Counted from the stretch's first letter, positions 29,748-40,091 are shown. The stretch is DNA of 64,000 nt from Lentibacillus juripiscarius JCM 12147 (GCA_001311805.1 BBCA01000004.1:39367-103366), one strand, 5' to 3'. Numbers and translations are program-made. The notes: generated by a model not told the origin, from the letters alone.

Positions 29748-30377
29748 TCACCACACCGCTTTTTCGTCCCCTACAGCTGCTAATTGACGCCGGTAGCTCC
29801 TGACAGCTTCCAATGGGTTCCTCGCCAAAAGCACCCCAGATAGAACCGCAATACCACTGGCGCCGGCTGCCAGGACATCCCGTGTGTTTTCAGGCGTTAT
29901 ACCACCAATTGCAATAACCGGAACCGTTGTACTCTCGGCGACGTCCTGCAGATTTTTCAGTCCTCGAGGTGCCAACCCTGGCTTTGAACCGCTTTCAAAG
30001 ATGTGTCCATACACCAGATAATCCGCCCCATGATCCGCGGCGTTTATCGCTTCATCTGTAGAATGAACCGAACAGCCTATCCGCAAGTGATCATAATAGT
30101 TTTTGACTTTCGGCAGGCCAATGCTTTGATGGGTCAGCTGAACGCCCCGTACTCCTGTGACATGTGCCACCGCAATCCGATTGTTCACAATAATCTTCTC
30201 GCTCGGTACGCCTTGGGACAAAAGTCTATCGATGGCTTCCACCATTCTTTATCCGTCCACGTTTTTTCACGAAGATGGACAAAATCAATATACGGATGTA
30301 TCTGTTTAAGAATAGAGACCAACTCACCAGCGGACTGCTGCCCAGTCGAAATAATATGGAATTCCCGAATCGCGCAT
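29748..30377 (-). CDS. tenI: TenI, thiazole tautomerase
   Basis: About 205 residues, TIM-barrel relative of ThiE. Opening REFHIISTGQQSAGELV, HPYIDFVHLREKTWTD, then after a shift near 30240 VPSEKIIVNNRIAVAHV, GVQLTHQSIGLPKVK, IGCSVHSTDEAINAADHGADYLVYG, VIAIGGITPENTRDVLAAGASGIAVLSG. It converts the ThiG product to the carboxythiazole phosphate form. Start is uncertain: ATG 30377 is out of frame by one base and directly against the AAGGGGGG site, so an indel in this G run is likely. Frames running further upstream enter the riboswitch terminator and are not real. thiO, found between tenI and thiS in B. subtilis, is absent; only 110 bp lie there. Confidence 0.9.
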
Positions 30378-30437
30378 CCCCCCTTTTGGCTTTGGATTGG
30401 GTTTGGATCTGGCCCGGCTAATAGTTTTCTGACAATA

Positions 30438-30475
30438 CAAAAACCACTTTCCATAGACGTCGGAAAGTGGTTTTC
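30438..30475 (-). terminator. riboswitch expression-platform terminator
   Basis: AAAACCACTTTCC pairs with GGAAAGTGGTTTTT around a 9-nt loop, 13-bp stem with U run, 40 nt downstream of the TPP aptamer. The 5' arm can instead pair with GGGAAGTGG at the 3' edge of the aptamer (nine pairs, one G-U), giving an antiterminator. Confidence 0.88.
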
Positions 30476-30514
30476 ACGCTTATTCAACCATGAATGAAAC
30501 GCTGCTCAACTACT

Positions 30515-30612
30515 TGCCACTTCCCTACGCCGGCCTTAACCGTCTCAAGTTCAAAGGGTCTCAAAGTCCATCACTCGATCTCAGCCTTTTTAAAAGGCAC
30601 CCCTAGTGGAAT
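30515..30612 (-). ncRNA. TPP riboswitch (THI element)
   Basis: Contains all conserved blocks of the TPP aptamer: ACTAGGGGTGCC, GGCTGAGATC, GAGACCCTTTGAACTTGA and GCCGGCGTAGGGAAG. Binding of thiamin pyrophosphate should favour the terminator downstream and shut off tenI-thiS-thiG-thiF and whatever follows in the transcript. Confidence 0.95.
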
Positions 30613-30667
30613 CTAAGGTTATAAAATTTTGTAAAAACAACATAGCACGAAAATTCAAAACTGTCAA

Positions 30668-30695
30668 CGGGACGTGGAGGGGCCCCGCATCCCTT
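30668..30695. repeat. REP-like fragment
   Basis: GGGACGTGGAGGGGCCCCGC then ATCCC, touching the stop of the gltS-like gene. Confidence 0.5.
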
Positions 30696-32106
30696 AACTT
30701 TTCTTCTTACCGAAGTACAAGAGCCCCATCAGCAGGCCTAAGAGGCACATGACGGCTGAAATAATGAGAAATGGAATCGGGCCGAATTCAAAGATGAGCG
30801 GTACGGACAGCGATGTTACAAGTCCGCCGCCAAGCAGTGGCTCAAAGACTAATTGTTTATAGCCAAAGCTTTCAAACGCGGGCGAATCATTTTTCGGATC
30901 AACCACACGCATAAGCAATAGTCCTGTTGCTGTTACACCCATTGATTGCCCGAAGTCCCCCATGGCACGTTCGAACCAATAGGTCGGAATAATACGCGGT
31001 GCTAACACAAGCACACCGAATATATTCCAGGTAATTCCCAATGCAGCTAGCAACAGGAATGGAATAATGTGGTTACCGATGACATCAAGCGAAATCGTAC
31101 CAATTGCCGTCACGACTAATATATCCAGCGCAAATCCCTGGATACGGCTGATCATCGGCCGGTCCAATATATGGTTCTGGTCTAGTTTGCTGAAAATCAG
31201 CTGCACAATAATACCGCCTATCATGGCCAAGGAAACAATGGAATATACGTCATAAATTCCGAGCCTGTCATAGCGCCCCAAGTGACGCTTTCCAGCCAAA
31301 TCAAAAATTGCAGTATGAGATAGCCGACTAACACAGCAAGTCCAACAAGCGCAAAATGCAGTGACAGCGGTTCAATCGATTCTGTCCTGACCGTCATATT
31401 AGCGGCAGGTTCCCTGTTCTGAAATTCCATAATCCCTCGTTTTCGCAGATCAGAGAAACCTTCGACGTTTTTGATTACTTGTGTCTTATTTCTTCTGACA
31501 CCCCAATGATCAAAATAATGCCGGCAACGACACCGGATATTAAACCGACTGTCGCCAAGCCAATGGACAGATCATATGCTTCCTCAAAGCCAAGATCCTT
31601 GAACGTCTCGCCCATGCCTGCCGCTGTTCCGTGACCACCTTCGAAGGCAATTTCAATTAAGGCTCCGGTCATCGGCGGCAGTCCGAAAAGCGGCGATAAA
31701 ACAAGAACAGCCAGCAATATCCCTAACACATATTGGCCCCAGCCCATCGTCCAGCCAAATGAAAGCTGTGCACCGGCTAAGCGCCAAATCTTTTTGATGC
31801 CGGGGATGGTCGTACCGAGGAATAAGGATGCAAACACAACATTAATCATCAGTCCGGGCAGCGTTCCCCAAACTTCTGTCACTTGCGGAGGGATGAGCCC
31901 ATTATTTAACAATGAGTCACTACCGGCAAACATTCCTAAAATCTTCCCCAACACTTGAGGACCGACCAATAACGCCAAAAACCTCCAATAATAGAAGAAG
32001 GCAAAAATAGATTCTGCGTCCACTTCACCCTGACGCGAATCCATTTACCAAGCAGTAAAAACAAACCGAGATAAAGCAATGTAAAGCCAATCTGTTCTGC
32101 TGACAA
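30694..32106 (-). CDS. GltS-like sodium:glutamate symporter family protein
   Basis: About 470 residues, 10-12 membrane helices, ESS family. Segments: WTQNLFLPSSIIGGF, LVGPQVLGKILGM, TLPGLMINVVFASLFLG, AFEGGHGTAAGMGETFKDLGF (GGHGT hallmark), MIGGIIVQLIFSKL, ISRIQGFALDILVVTAIGTI, ERAMGDFGQSMGVTATGLLLMR, and PLLGGGLVTSLSVPLIFEFG. TTG 32106 behind AAAGGGG is preferred to ATG 32133, which has no ribosome site. Breaks near 31990, 31495 and 31250 are single-base. Solute is probably an acidic amino acid or related anion. Confidence 0.86.
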
Positions 32107-32225
32107 AATAAAAACCCCTTTATGATTGCTCATGGTGTTATCGTGTTACAGAGGGATAGGAAAACTAATCACAATTTTATATTATACCACGTTTCTACCA
32201 GATATGAAATCGTTTCACTAGATTT

Positions 32226-32416
32226 CTGGGACATGGGGACAGGCTTACGGTTCCACCAAATTTTGGAATCGAAACATAGGGGCGGGGTCATTTTCCCAGC
32301 GGCGCCATCACAGTCAGGACTGGCAGGTTGGGACAGATGCCGGATTGGCCGGGTCCCAGACGCCTCGATCAAGCCGGGACAAGGAGCCCGTCACTGAGCC
32401 CGTCCCCGCGTCCCGG
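32226..32416. repeat. cluster of REP-like elements
   Basis: Left half at about 32226 (GGGACATGGGGACAGGC), partial copies at about 32280 and 32330, and right half at 32377-32416 (GGGACAAGGAGCCCG, CCCGTCCCCGCGTCCCGG). They fill the gap between the ubiB-like stop and the gltS-like start. Confidence 0.7.
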
Positions 32417-32434
32417 TGCGCTGTCAGCTACCTG

Positions 32435-34104
32435 TTACATGCGGCCGGAGCGGATGATGGTAATGACCATGAGGATGAACATGAGTGTTGCGATGACGGC
32501 TCCGATTTCAATGATGGGCAGCTCCCAGATGACGGTGCTCTGGTCGGTGATGGCCGATCCGATAATTAAACCGGCCATCAGGATGCTGAATGCGAGCATA
32601 ATAATGCTGAACGACAGCCGGTTGCTGATTTTATCAAAACGGTGAAGAAATCGCTCTGCCTGCTTCACATTGATATCAAGCCCAACACGGCCCCGCTGCA
32701 AGGTCGACATGACCTCCTTCACATCACGCGGCAGGCCAGTAATAATTTCGAGATTTTCTGCAATTTCACTCATGGAATTGCGCAGTATCCGCCGTGGGCT
32801 GTACCGTCGCTTCAGCACCTTGCGCGCATAGGGCTCGGCCGCTCGCATAATGCTGAAGTCCGGGTCCATTCGGCTAATAACCCCTTCCAGCGTCAGAATT
32901 GTTTTGCTGAGAATCGCCATTTCAGACGGAATATCAATATAATGGTAGTATGCAACCTGAAAAAATTTCGATAATAATTTTTCCAAGACTCATATCCTTC
33001 AGCATAACGTTCGCATAACTGTCATGCAGCGCCTCCAAATCGCGCTGGAACGCATTGATATCGGTTTTTCGCCAATCAGATCCATTTTAGAAAAAATCTT
33101 GATCAGGGCCTCCGCATTGCCGTTATGCAGATGGACGATAATGGAGGCAAAATGGTACGTCATCTCATCACTGATCCGTCCAACTTCGCCAAAATCGAGA
33201 AACGTAATCGTGTTTTTAGGCAAAATATACACATTGCCAGCGTGCGGATCCGCATGAAAAACCTTTATCAAGAATCTGCGCGAACATCGCATCGGCCAGC
33301 CGCTTAGCAATCAGGTGCCGGTCATAGCCTTCCGCATCAAGCGTGTCAACATCGGAAACTTTAATCCCGTTCACTTTTTCCATCGTCAGCACTTTTTGGT
33401 CGTATAATCCCAATAGATCGTCGGCACACGTACGAACATCTGCTGCTGAAATTGCTTGGCGATCCGCTCGCCGCTGCGCCCTTCCATCAAGTAATCAAGC
33501 TCATTCCTTAATGAAATGGACAACTCATGAATGATGTCTTGCACCCGGTAGCGTTTCGCCCAGACCGTGCGTTCCTCCAGCATTTGCCCGATTTTTTCAA
33601 GTATCTCAAGATCCGTTTCCATCACAGGCTTTAAGCCGGGGCGCTGCACCTTGACCACCACTTCCTCCCCGGTAAAAAGCCTGGCCGTATGTACCTGCCC
33701 AATCGACGCCGTGGCAATCGGTTCCGGATCGACATGGTCAAACACATTGTCAAGCGAATCCTCAAGCTCTGACTCAATCGTGTTTTGAACATGATCGAAC
33801 GAAAATACTGACACATGATCCTGCAGCTGCTCCAATTCCGTAATAATCTCCCGCGGAAGCACATCATGCCGTGTACTGGCAATCTGGCCAAGCTTAATGA
33901 ACGACGGCCCAAGCTCCTGCAGCGTCAAGCGCAGCCGCCTTCCAATGCTCTGCAGATTGACATCAGCATCGCTAGGGACCTTCCCCCTCGACAAATCCCG
34001 GTCCGTAATCCCAACGCGAAACAAAAGTAACCAAACCCATACCGAATAAACGCATTCACAATCTCCTGATACCGCCGCGTATGCCTCAACCTCCGCTCAA
34101 ACAC
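32435..34104 (-). CDS. AarF/UbiB (ABC1) family atypical kinase
   Basis: About 555 residues. RYQEIVNAFIRYGFGYF start, then KLGQIASTR (KxGQ motif), ATASIGQVHTARL (Ala-rich loop in place of a glycine loop), VVVKVQRPG (ATP Lys), HADPHAGNVYIL (catalytic Asp region), FLDFGEVGRIS (metal Asp), and two C-terminal helices IIMLAFSILMAGLIIGS and VIATLMFILMVITII that place it at the membrane. UbiB proteins act as ATPases in quinone synthesis or membrane lipid handling. GTG 34104 lies 9 nt after GGAGGAG. Shifts near 34025, 33400, 33265 and 33000. A REP-like element begins right at the ribosome site. Confidence 0.88.
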
Positions 34105-34119
34105 CCAAATCAGCTCCTC

Positions 34120-34192
34120 CGGGACACGGGGACAGGCTCACTGTCTTAGCCCCCACACGTGCGGGGACGTGGGGACAGGCTCCTTGTCCCAG
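34120..34192. repeat. tandem REP-like hairpins
   Basis: Two left halves in a row, GGGACACGGGGACAGGCTC at 34120 and GGGGACGTGGGGACAGGCTC then CTTGTCCC at about 34163. They form the immediate upstream region of the ubiB-like gene. Confidence 0.8.
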
Positions 34193-34443
34193 TCATAAGT
34201 TCGTTACGAATAGTATACTATCTTAGCATAGTAAAAATTACGCTGCCACGCCACGAATTCCCTTTTAGAGGTAGATTCTAAACGGAAATGAATTGAGAAA
34301 GTGCCTGTCACCGCCCGAATTTTGTCGAATTTATTGAGTGGTATTGAATGGAATGAGTTCAAGTAAAGTCTGCTCGATCGATTTGGGTCGCGCGCCGCAC
34401 AGGTTCAGCGACTGCGCTCTCACAAATTAAAGCCACTCCCCCC

Positions 34444-35223
34444 TCATCTCAACAACCCAATTTTCTTTAATCCATGCCAAATTCCATCATCATTCACGTC
34501 TCTTGTAACTGCACTGGCTGAATCCTTCACAACATCGGGAGCATTGCCCATGGCGACGCTGTTTTCAATCGACTGAAGCATTTCGATATCGTTCAGCCCA
34601 TCGCCAAATGCATAGACAGCCTCGGGAGAAATCTGCAGATGCTCAAGCAAACGATCGATGCCCGCTGCTTTGGAGCCGCCGGCGGGAATGACATCAACAG
34701 AGTAATCGTGCCAGCGGATAAACTCCAGCTGCTCGAATCGGCGCACGTACTCCGCTTCACTTCCATCCTCACAAAACAATAGCGCCTGATATACATCGCC
34801 CGTCTTGTAAAACGCCGGGTCATATATCACTTCCTGCTCAATCTTCAGCGAATCAATCGCCGTCTGAATATATGGGTGATGCTCTGTATTCGAATACCAA
34901 TTATCATGGCTCAGATAAATCAACGGATGAGCCCCAGCCGCAGCATGGCTTTCCAGTTCACCCAGATCAGTTGCATACAGCGGATTTTTGTAAATAACCC
35001 GGTTATCATGCACCACATACTGGCCATTAATACTCACATACGTGTCCACATTCAGCTCGTCCAGCAGCGGCCCAAACGTAAACGGTGCCCGCCCTGTCGC
35101 AAACGTCACCATATGCCCTGCCAGCTGCAAATCCGCAATCGCCTGTTTCGTGGATACCGGTAGCTTTTTTTCATCATCAAGAAGCGTTCCGTCAATATCA
35201 AAGAAGATTAACTTTTGTGTCAT
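34444..35223 (-). CDS. Cof-type HAD-IIB phosphatase
   Basis: About 259 residues, intact. HAD motif I FFDIDGTLLDDE, motif II FATGRAPFTF, cap domain C2B in the middle, motif III KAAGIDRLL, motif IV AFGDGLNDIEML and the terminal MGNAPDVVKDSA. Sugar-phosphate, FMN or PLP phosphatase activity is typical; substrate not determined. ATG 35223 follows GCGAGG. Confidence 0.93.
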   Translation of the reverse strand: MTQKLIFFDIDGTLLDDEKKLPVSTKQAIADLQLAGHMVTFATGRAPFTFGPLLDELNVDTYVSINGQYVVHDNRVIYKNPLYATDLGELESHAAAGAHPLIYLSHDNWYSNTEHHPYIQTAIDSLKIEQEVIYDPAFYKTGDVYQALLFCEDGSEAEYVRRFEQLEFIRWHDYSVDVIPAGGSKAAGIDRLLEHLQISPEAVYAFGDGLNDIEMLQSIENSVAMGNAPDVVKDSASAVTRDVNDDGIWHGLKKIGLLR

Positions 35224-35278
35224 ATGCAACCTCGCTTTTAAAACTACTATTTTCCTACCATTCTATCACATTTCCCGG

Positions 35279-35347
35279 AACGCTGGGACAGGCAACTTGT
35301 TCCCGCATCCCGGCAGCGGAAAAACTGAACCTGTCCCCACGTCCCAA
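35279..35347. repeat. REP-like element, both halves
   Basis: GCTGGGACAGGCAACTTGTT and inverted GAACCTGTCCCCACGTCCC, about 20 bp apart. Confidence 0.8.
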
Positions 35348-35352
35348 CAACT

Positions 35353-35380
35353 ATGGCCACCACATAAAAGTGATGGCCAT
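35353..35380 (-). terminator. possible terminator of the ggt-chrA operon
   Basis: ATGGCCATCAC pairs with GTGGTGGCCAT (11 bp, one G-U) just after the chrA stop, but no U run follows. Confidence 0.5.
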
Positions 35381-35388
35381 TAAATAGC

Positions 35389-35918
35389 TTACAAAACAAA
35401 TCCACCATACACTAGAGTACCTAATATCACAAAAGCTGGATGGACTTTGAAACGTTCCATTAATAAATAACTGGCAACTATAAGAAACGCTGATTGCCAT
35501 ATCCCGATTCCTTCATATGATTCCGCAAAGAACCGCCATGCCATTAAACCGAGCAAAATGGCGATGACAGGCCGTACATATAAGGTCAATCTTTTCACTT
35601 TCGGGGAGTCCTTATATTTATATAAAATACCTAACAGGAAAATCATTAGTATCAGGGAAGGGGCTACGGTTGCAAACACACCTACGATCGCACCCGGAAT
35701 ACCGCCTACCTCATAACCAATATACCCCGACATTTTGTGGCGATCGGTCCGGGCAGCGAATTTCCAAGAGCCAGTACCTCACTGAACTCCTGTACCGTCA
35801 TCCATTCATAACGCTGGACAACTTCATTTTCAATCAGGGGAATGGAGGCAGGACCTCCCCCGTAACCTAGGATTCCGGGGATTAAAAAGGCAAGAAATAT
35901 GTTCCAGTACAGCATCAT
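35389..35918 (-). CDS. ChrA-type transporter, half-size, copy 2 of pair
   Basis: About 176 residues, 5-6 helices: IFLAFLIPGILGYGGGPASIPLIENEVV, LALGNSLPGPIATKMSGYIGY (corrected by one A near 35735), VRPVIAILLGLMAWRFF. Short ChrA (SCHR) proteins work in pairs, exporting chromate or, more likely in normal life, another anion. Its ATG overlaps the stop of the other half (ATGA). Confidence 0.88.
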
Positions 35919-36521
35919 GCTTGCTCACCTTCCCTTGAACGGCCAGGATCCCTTTTGAATAATGCCATGACTATCAACGCGGCTATGACAATTCCTGGAT
36001 GGATGCCCGCAAACTGTAATAGAATCAAAACAACTGCACTCATTATAATCGTTTGTTTCCATCCCATACCCTTACCTGCTTTTTCAAAAAACTGCCATGT
36101 CAATACGGCCAGCATCACACCGACGACCGGGATAACAGCGGCTGTCATTCCCTGCACCCAATCAAAATCTCTAATGGAAGACAGCGACATCAGCAGGACA
36201 ATCATTAAAATAATGGTCGGTAAGATCGTAGCAAATATAGCGTTAAACATGCCCAATAACCCGGATACACGGTGACCAATATAACCTGCCAATTTTGTCG
36301 CAATAGGCCCAGGGAGTGTATTGCCCAATGCCAGTATATCGCCAAACTCCTCATCACTAACCCATTTATATTTATCTACCACTTCTTTATGAATAAGTGG
36401 AATGGAACCGGGTCCTCCCCCATATCCCAGAATTCCCACTCGAAAAAAGCCAGAAAAAGATGGAATTGATGCCGCTTGTTATTCTGATTTTCTTCGAGCG
36501 AGTCTTTATCTTTTACCAACA
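35915..36521 (-). CDS. ChrA-type transporter, half-size, copy 1 of pair
   Basis: About 200 residues. After a variable polar N-terminus (DSLEENQNNKRHQFH) comes FRVGILGYGGGPGSIPLIHKEVV, ALGNTLPGPIATKLAGYIGH and further helices. A missing base near 36430 separates the N-terminus. The likely start is TTG or GTG overlapping the ggt stop codon, with GGAG inside ggt, so the two are coupled. Confidence 0.83.
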
Positions 36522-38126
36522 CGAAACCGCTCCATCCGTCCGTGACTCCGTACCACCGATAAGCACACCAGTTTCCGTATCCCGCCAAATGATCTGGCCC
36601 CTTCCGAAACTGTTCGGCTCCAGCTGAATCGTCACGTCATGCATTTTTTCCGCCAGTCTTTGAGCTATGTGATGTGGGAAGCGATTTTCCACTTCGACTT
36701 TTCTGTCCTTATGCCATTGCCATCTTGGTGCATCCAACGCTGCCTGTGGGGTCAGATCAAAATCAACCGTATTCATCACAACCTGAACATGACCCTGTGG
36801 CTGCATGAAACCTCCCATAACCCCAAACGGTCCAACAGGCTGCCCTCCCTGACTCATGAAACCCGGAATAATCGTGTGGTAGCTTCTTTTGCCACCTGCT
36901 AGTGCATTGACATGATCAGGATCCATGGAGAAATTATGACCACGGTTCTGCAGCGCAATGCCCGTTCCCGGAACAACCAGCCCCGAGCCAAATCCCATAT
37001 AATTACTCTGAATGAACGACACCATATTCCCTTCATTATCTGCTGTAGCAAGGTAAACCGTTCCACTCAAGGCAGGCTCTCCAGCATCCGGTATTTGGGC
37101 GGTCTCTTCGATTAGCTGTCTTCGATACTGAGCATATTCTTCACTTAGCAAAAACTCCGTAGAAAACCGCATGTGCTTTTCATCTGTAATATGAGCCTGA
37201 CCGTCGGCAAATGCTAGCTTCATAGCTTCAATTTGCTTATGGTAGGTATCCACCGATTCTTTTTCGTTGAATGTAAATCCTTTCAAAATATTAAGTGCCT
37301 GCAATGCCACAAGCCCCTGACCATTTGGAGGGATTTCCCAAACATCATATCCCCTGTAGTTCACAGATATCGGCTCCACCCATTCAGACCGGTGGGACGC
37401 TAAGTCATCAAGAGATAAGTATCCCCCATTTTGCTCGGAAAACGAACGAATTTCCTCTGCCAGTTCGCCGCGATAAAACGATTCCGCATTGGACTCGGCA
37501 ATCTTTTCTAATGTCCTGGCATGATTTTCAGATGACCAAATCTCGCCAGGCTCCGGTGCCCTGCCCTCGGGAGCAAATGTCTTAAACCATTCTGAAAACA
37601 TTTCATCGGTCAAGTTTTCCCGAAAAACATTGTAAGCCCTCTTCCAAAACTTACTTAATGTCGGGGAAACTGGAAACCCTTCCCTGGCATAATCAATCGC
37701 CGGCTGCAAAATAGAACGAAACGGAAGCCTGCCAAACTTCTCCGACAGTTCAGCCCAAGCATCCGGAACGCCCGGAACGGTTACAGGAATCCAGCCATAT
37801 TTGGGTATTTCCTGATGTCCTGATTCTTTTACACCATTGATCGAAATCGTTTCCGGAGAACGTCCGCTGCCATTCAGTCCATGCAACTTCCCCTTCGTCC
37901 AAACCAGCGCAAAAGCATCTCCTCCAATCCCGTTCGAAGTTGGCTCCACTACAGTCAGGCAGGCAGCTGTTGCAATGGCAGCGTCAATCGCATTGCCACC
38001 TTTTTTTAGAATATCAAGCCCAGCCTGGGAGGCGAGTGGCTGGGAAGTAGCGACCATCCCATTCTTCGCAAAAGCTGAGTTCTTCGTGGAAGAATACGGA
38101 TAGTTAAAATGATTGAGATTTTTCAT
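36513..38126 (-). CDS. gamma-glutamyltransferase (YwrD-like)
   Basis: About 537 residues, intact; an N-terminal nucleophile hydrolase. NGMVATSQPLASQAGLDIL, GGNAIDAAIATAACLTVVEP, GIGGDAFALVW, then the processing site before the catalytic Thr in LSGTVYLATADNEGNMVS, YMGFGSGLVVPGTGIALQNRG and VMGGFMQPQGHVQ. ATG 38126 follows AAGGAAG; longer frames lie inside oppF. No signal peptide, so it acts in the cytoplasm, which suits its place downstream of a peptide importer: gamma-glutamyl peptides such as glutathione would be split after uptake. Confidence 0.94.
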   Translation of the reverse strand: MKNLNHFNYPYSSTKNSAFAKNGMVATSQPLASQAGLDILKKGGNAIDAAIATAACLTVVEPTSNGIGGDAFALVWTKGKLHGLNGSGRSPETISINGVKESGHQEIPKYGWIPVTVPGVPDAWAELSEKFGRLPFRSILQPAIDYAREGFPVSPTLSKFWKRAYNVFRENLTDEMFSEWFKTFAPEGRAPEPGEIWSSENHARTLEKIAESNAESFYRGELAEEIRSFSEQNGGYLSLDDLASHRSEWVEPISVNYRGYDVWEIPPNGQGLVALQALNILKGFTFNEKESVDTYHKQIEAMKLAFADGQAHITDEKHMRFSTEFLLSEEYAQYRRQLIEETAQIPDAGEPALSGTVYLATADNEGNMVSFIQSNYMGFGSGLVVPGTGIALQNRGHNFSMDPDHVNALAGGKRSYHTIIPGFMSQGGQPVGPFGVMGGFMQPQGHVQVVMNTVDFDLTPQAALDAPRWQWHKDRKVEVENRFPHHIAQRLAEKMHDVTIQLEPNSFGRGQIIWRDTETGVLIGGTESRTDGAVSCW

Positions 38127-39113
38127 TCCAATCTTCCTTTCTGTTGAACTTCGTGACATGCCACAAAATGATTTTCCTCGACCTCTCTCCATTCCGGTAT
38201 AACCTCTGCACAGTGTGCTTGGGCTATCGGGCAGCGGGTATGAAATGGACACCCTTTTGGATAGTCAGACGCACTGGGCAAATCCCCTTGTAATTTAATC
38301 CGCTCTGACTTATGTTTTGGGTTGGTCCGAGGGATAGCAGACAACAAAGCCTTTGTATAAGGGTGCAGCGGATTGTTGTAAATTTGCTGTGAGTCCCCCA
38401 TTTCTACCTGTGCCCCGAGATACATCACAAGAACCCTGTCACTCATATGCCTGACCACACCCAAGTCATGAGAGATAAATAGATACGTTAAATTGTATTT
38501 TTCCTGCAGTTTTTTTAGAAGTTTCATAATTTGTGCCTGAACTGACACATCAAGGGCGGACACCGCTTCATCGCAAACAATCAGGGAAGGGTTAAGTGCC
38601 AGTGCACGTGCTATGCCCACCCGCTGTCTTTGTCCACCACTGAATTCATGAGGAAACCTGTCATAATGTTCCTCTTTCAACCCGACTTCCTTTAAGAGTT
38701 CTTTTACTTTCGATTGTCGTTCCGTTTTATCCATTTCGGAATGAATAATAAAAACCTCTTCCAGCGCATCACCTATTTTTGCCGCGGGTTTAGGGATGCA
38801 TACGGATCCTGGAATATCATCTGCAAGTTTCTTTTGTATTTTTTAGTTTCCGATCCGGCAAATCACCGATAGACTCTCCATTAAAGAAAATCGTACCTTC
38901 TGTTAATTTTTCCAAACCTATGACAAGTCTTCCCAGTGTGGACTTTCCGCACCCGGATTCTCCAACAATGCCTAGCGTTTCTCCCTCAGAAACGGTCAAA
39001 TCAACACCATTTACAGCCTTCACAAACGACTGTGGTCTCTGCAAAATACCACCTTTAATAGGAAAGTGCTTTTTATATTTTTAACTTCGAGTAATTGCGC
39101 CTGAGTTTCCATC
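38123..39113 (-). CDS. peptide ABC transporter ATP-binding protein (OppF/DppF)
   Basis: About 330 residues. METQAQLLEVKN start, Walker A GIVGESGCGKSTLGRLV, Q-loop in MIFQDPYASLN (restored by correction near 38815), signature EFSGGQRQRVGIARAL, Walker B LIVCDEAVSALD, H-loop LFISHDLGVV, and the oligopeptide C-terminal domain with SDYPKGCPFHTRCP. Begins 32 bp inside the oppD end behind AGGAGGTG. Its last bases overlap the ggt start (ATGA). Confidence 0.92.
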
Positions 39114-40083
39114 CTGTTTCACCTCCTGGAGCCAGCATTTACTGGAATGATCAGATGTAACTTCGAATAAAGGCGGTTCTTTTTGCTTGCATGTCTCCAT
39201 TGCGAACGGACAGCGAGGGTGAAACCTGCACCCAGTGATTTCTTCATCAAGCCCTGGCATGGAACCTTGAATGACTTCCAGTTCCTGTGTTTCATCATCT
39301 ACGTCCGGAACAGAATTAAGCAGACCCTTCGTATATGGGTGCTGCGGATTTTCAAATATGCTTTCAACATCCGCAATTTCCACGACCTCACCGGCATACA
39401 TAACCATAACCCGGTCAGCTATTTCCGCAACAACGCCCATATCATGCGTAACAAAAACCACACCCATACCGATTTCTTCTTTAAGTTCATTCATTAAATC
39501 CAATATCTGGGCCTGTATCGTGACATCCAAGGCTGTGGTCGGTTCATCTGCAACCAATAATGACGGTTCACACGCCAATGCAATGGATATCATCACCCGC
39601 TGTCTCATTCCCCCGCTCAGTTCATGCGGGTATTGGGCCATCTTTTCCTTAGGATTCGGAATGCCGACCTTATCCAATAGTTCGATACTTTTTTTATTGG
39701 CTTCTTTTTTAGACATTTTTTTTTTATGAATGATTAATGGTTCCCGTAACTGATAACCAATTGTCAGCACAGGATTCAATGCAGTCATTGGCTCCTGAAA
39801 AATCATCGAAAGCGTGTTGCCTCTTAATTTCTCCATTTCCTCTTCCGTTTTTCAGTAAGATTGTCACCGTCCAAAGAATAGAACCACTGGAAATTTCACC
39901 GTTTGGCGGAAGAAGCCCCATAATAGATAACGATGTAATACTTTTTCCACTTCCAGATTCTCCAACAATACATAACGTTTCCTCTTTATCCACGGAAAAT
40001 GATATATTTCGAACAGCCGGCAGTTTGCCGTCGGCTGTTCGAAATTTGGTTTCCAAGTTCTCTACTTGCAATAATTGCGACAT
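39081..40083 (-). CDS. peptide ABC transporter ATP-binding protein (OppD/DppD)
   Basis: About 334 residues. Walker A CIVGESGSGKSITSLSI, Q-loop MIFQEPMTALNPV, signature ELSGGMRQRVMIAIAL-type (seen as GGMRQRVMISIAL), Walker B LLVADEPTTALD, H-loop FVTHDMGVV, zinc/iron-cluster-like C-terminal Cys-rich part GCRFHPRCPFAMETCK. A frameshift near 39850 separates the Walker A piece. ATG 40083, 9 bp after the binding-protein stop. Confidence 0.92.
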
Positions 40084-40091
40084 ATCAACAC

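Noticed and set aside
30377..30487. N-terminal extension of TenI
   Set aside because: The extra codons lie inside the riboswitch terminator hairpin and resemble nothing in TenI proteins.
35915..36521. One full-length ChrA gene split by error
   Set aside because: Both halves have complete N-terminal GYGGGP motifs and an ATGA overlap, the normal layout of paired short ChrA proteins.
38127..38252. Longer N-terminus for the gamma-glutamyltransferase
   Set aside because: It overlaps the conserved end of oppF; ATG 38126 has its own ribosome site and gives the normal family start.
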